Part shown: positions 62,251 through 64,000 of the stretch, in pieces | Layout of the letters: each line of letters begins with the position of its first letter | Position numbering within the stretch: position 1 is the stretch's first letter | Source: Anthoceros angustus | Lineage: Eukaryota > Streptophyta > Anthocerotopsida > Anthocerotales > Anthocerotaceae | Assembly: GCA_010909165.1 (NCBI GenBank) | Contig: MU008158.1 | Coordinates: 1,823,478-1,887,477 of the forward strand | DNA length: 64,000 nucleotides | Reading direction: 5' to 3' | The notes under the pieces: model-generated | Database searches by the model: none | What the model was told of the DNA's origin: nothing | Seen by the model: the letters and a program-made list of their open reading frames with translations, nothing else | Made by a program: the position numbers and the translations under genes

Positions 62251-62697
62251 AAGTGAGTCCTGTTGGCATCGAAAGTCATTCAACGCGCGCACACGCCCGC
62301 TCGACAAGTCCTTCTGGGCGGACGTGCGCCGGCATGCCGCCGGATCGTTTCTTCCGCTCGTCCTTTTAACCCTATCGTTGTTCAAAACCTCGTCCACCAT
62401 GTGCATATATGGGTGTATAGCAAGAGAGTATACATATGTGTACGCATTCCTCCAAAGGGGCCCTGTGGGTCGCTCGGTCATTAACGGATCCTAATCGTAT
62501 CGCATGGTCTAAGGACATGGGCATCGTTTCTAGCAAAAACAATGCTCGTGCGATTAGGCGCTTCCCTTCTGTGCGTCATATAGCATGTATAGGCGGTCAC
62601 GACACCCTTATTCATGCCATCTTCGTGTATGCTCAAATATGGCTGCCGATACCCATCGAAAACCACGTTGCCGTCAGATATTCAGGTGCCGCTTCAT

Positions 62698-62729
62698 GTA
62701 TATTCAGCCGCTTCAAATATTATGGTGTT
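62698..62729 (-). repeat. Terminal inverted repeat, right end
   Basis: Exact reverse complement of 53139-53170; followed by GCTT. Confidence 0.9.
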
Positions 62730-62816
62730 GCTTTTTATCTTTTTCAACTTTTCACCTTTCTACCTTATTTCACCAGTGCCGTTACTCTCTCCCCCACTGG
62801 GAAGATGTCATTGTCC

Positions 62817-63910
62817 TCAATGACCTCTAGTGTAACGCGAGATCATCCATGATCCTTGTTGCACATCTTCAAGTGAAACCCAGACAGGATCTGCATAACC
62901 ACGAAGCCTTACCAGATACTCTGGTACATTACCACGGACAATAGGCGCTTCTCTCTCTGCCAGGAATTCAACAATCTCCCGCAGACCATGATTGTATTGA
63001 ACCAGGATGACATAATCCTTCCTGTTCATATCTTCATTCTCTTTCGAAATCACAAATGGTTTCAGCAAAGAGACATGAAAGGTGCATTAGTGAGTCCAAA
63101 TGGCATGACAAGGAACTCAAAAGATCCACACCTTGTTCTACAAGCAGTCTTGTATTCATGTCCTTCTACGATGCGAATCTGGTAATAGCCTGCCATTAGA
63201 TCCAGCTTGGTGAAATACTTAGCACCTCTCAATCTGTCAAACAAGTCATCCATCCTTGGTAAAGGATAAGAATTCTTCATCATTATCCGATTGAGTGCTG
63301 TAATCCAAGCATAATCTCAATCCTCCATTCTTCTGCGTGAACAACAGGCGCACCAAATGGGGACTTTGAGATTCTCACATAGCCCTTGGCTGTTAGACAT
63401 CTGTCTCTTGCCTCTTGTAGCTCATCCTGCGATAATCTATATGGCGCTCTTAAAGGCGGTGTACTTCCTGGCTTGAGATCAATCTCATGATCTACAATTC
63501 TTGTAGGAGGTAAAGGAGGCAACTCATCGGCATCAAGTCCTTGAACTCATTCAAGAGCACTTCCTTGAATCACGCCCCGAGACTCCATCTCAAGACCATC
63601 TTCTAGTCCTTGCAAGACAAGTAAAAAGAGTTCCTCTCCATCCTTTACACAACATTTGAGCTCTTTCTTAGAGATGATATCATCAATGTTGTCTCCAAGC
63701 CTCGCTTGAGAACGCACAACTCACTTTGTGCTCTTCATCTCCTAAGATCTCGTATGGTGAGTCCACGCTCACACATACCTTGTTGGCCTTCATCCATTCT
63801 AAGCCCAAGATGATTTCATGATCATCCATATCTACAACCGTGAAGCTCACCGCCCATTCCAATTCCCTATCTCGCACTTTGCAATTCACCTTGTGTTGCA
63901 AAGATTCCTT
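62817..63910 (-). pseudogene. Internally deleted Ty3/gypsy chromovirus polyprotein
   Basis: Minus strand. A retropepsin-like end with VVDMDDHEIILGLEWMK (about 63830-63780); a reverse transcriptase N-terminal part with PPLRAPYRLSQDEL (about 63460), then [20 protein letters not shown] and GYYQIRI (about 63275-63185) and MPFGLTNAP (about 63105). At about 63070 this passes straight into [20 protein letters not shown] and a chromodomain (EYLVRLRGYADPVWVSLEDV, about 62930-62870). The rest of RT, RNase H and integrase are missing. It encodes no complete enzyme. It continues past the window edge. Confidence 0.85.
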
Positions 63911-64000
63911 TAGCTTGTTTCACTCTACATGGCTCGATGTACTAGCCCATGTCAAACCAAGCTTGCTTGCCTTGCTAGGAGAAATGAAATTATGTGTTGC

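Larger units (their letters stand above)
53139..62729. mobile_element. 9.6-kb TIR transposon with divergent methyltransferase-like and DUF7869-type genes
   Basis: Bounded by 32-bp perfect terminal inverted repeats (53139-53170 and 62698-62729), with GCTT on both outer sides. Two genes point outward from a centre near 58.0-58.2 kb: the methyltransferase-like gene on the minus strand (53460-57965) and the DUF7869-type gene on the plus strand (58191-62250). The left copy in this window (5.4-15.67 kb) has the same gene pair in the same divergent arrangement, inverted relative to this one, which shows that the pair belongs together. GC palindrome arrays interrupt both genes. The superfamily is not one I can name. 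Confidence 0.75.

Overview
The window is nuclear DNA from a land plant, most likely a seed-free one (fern, lycophyte or bryophyte; I cannot name the species). The evidence is spliceosomal GT-AG introns, two very large PLS-class pentatricopeptide repeat (PPR) genes of the organelle RNA-editing type, a plant GDSL esterase, and dense nested transposable elements (TEs).

Layout. (1) 0-5.4 kb: minisatellites, then a decayed zinc-knuckle element that carries a broken cytosine-5 DNA methyltransferase domain. (2) 5.4-15.7 kb: a rearranged copy of an unusual DNA element with two divergent genes. One encodes a transposase-like protein with the signature LDN-RENKN / GHTHDxxDQMFS, which I recall as DUF7869. 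The other is a long gene ending in an N4/N6-type DNA methyltransferase fold. (3) 15.7-28.9 kb: tandemly duplicated LTR-like sequence, a coiled-coil TE gene, a duplicated copia leader plus gag, a LINE and a transposase fragment with a SWIM zinc finger. (4) 28.9-46.8 kb: the gene island. It holds two head-to-head PPR genes, a tRNA-Trp-like relic, an old PPR relic, a seven-exon gene fusing a GMC/cholesterol-oxidase-like flavoenzyme to an alpha/beta hydrolase, and a GDSL esterase. (5) 46.8-52.5 kb: sparse DNA, a PPR pseudogene, and a fourth copy of the LTR-like family with two perfect hairpins. (6) 53.139-62.729 kb: a second, end-complete copy of the methyltransferase element, with 32-bp perfect terminal inverted repeats and a plausible 4-bp target duplication. 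(7) 62.8-64 kb: an internally deleted chromovirus.

The most notable system is the 9.6-kb element in (6) and its relative in (2). Each has a transposase-like gene and a methyltransferase-like gene transcribed away from a shared centre, with GC-rich palindrome arrays at matching positions, at least one of them inside an intron. Together with the cytosine methyltransferase in (1), two unrelated kinds of DNA-methyltransferase-bearing mobile elements lie within 64 kb.

One feature affects how the whole window should be read. Between repeat copies, differences pile up at CAG/CTG/CCG (CHG) sites, typically as CAG or CTG shortened to CG. The intact genes keep their CAG/CTG sites. This looks like a methylation-dependent sequencing or assembly artefact, or a methylation-linked mutation process, so many frameshifts in the TE genes may not be real.
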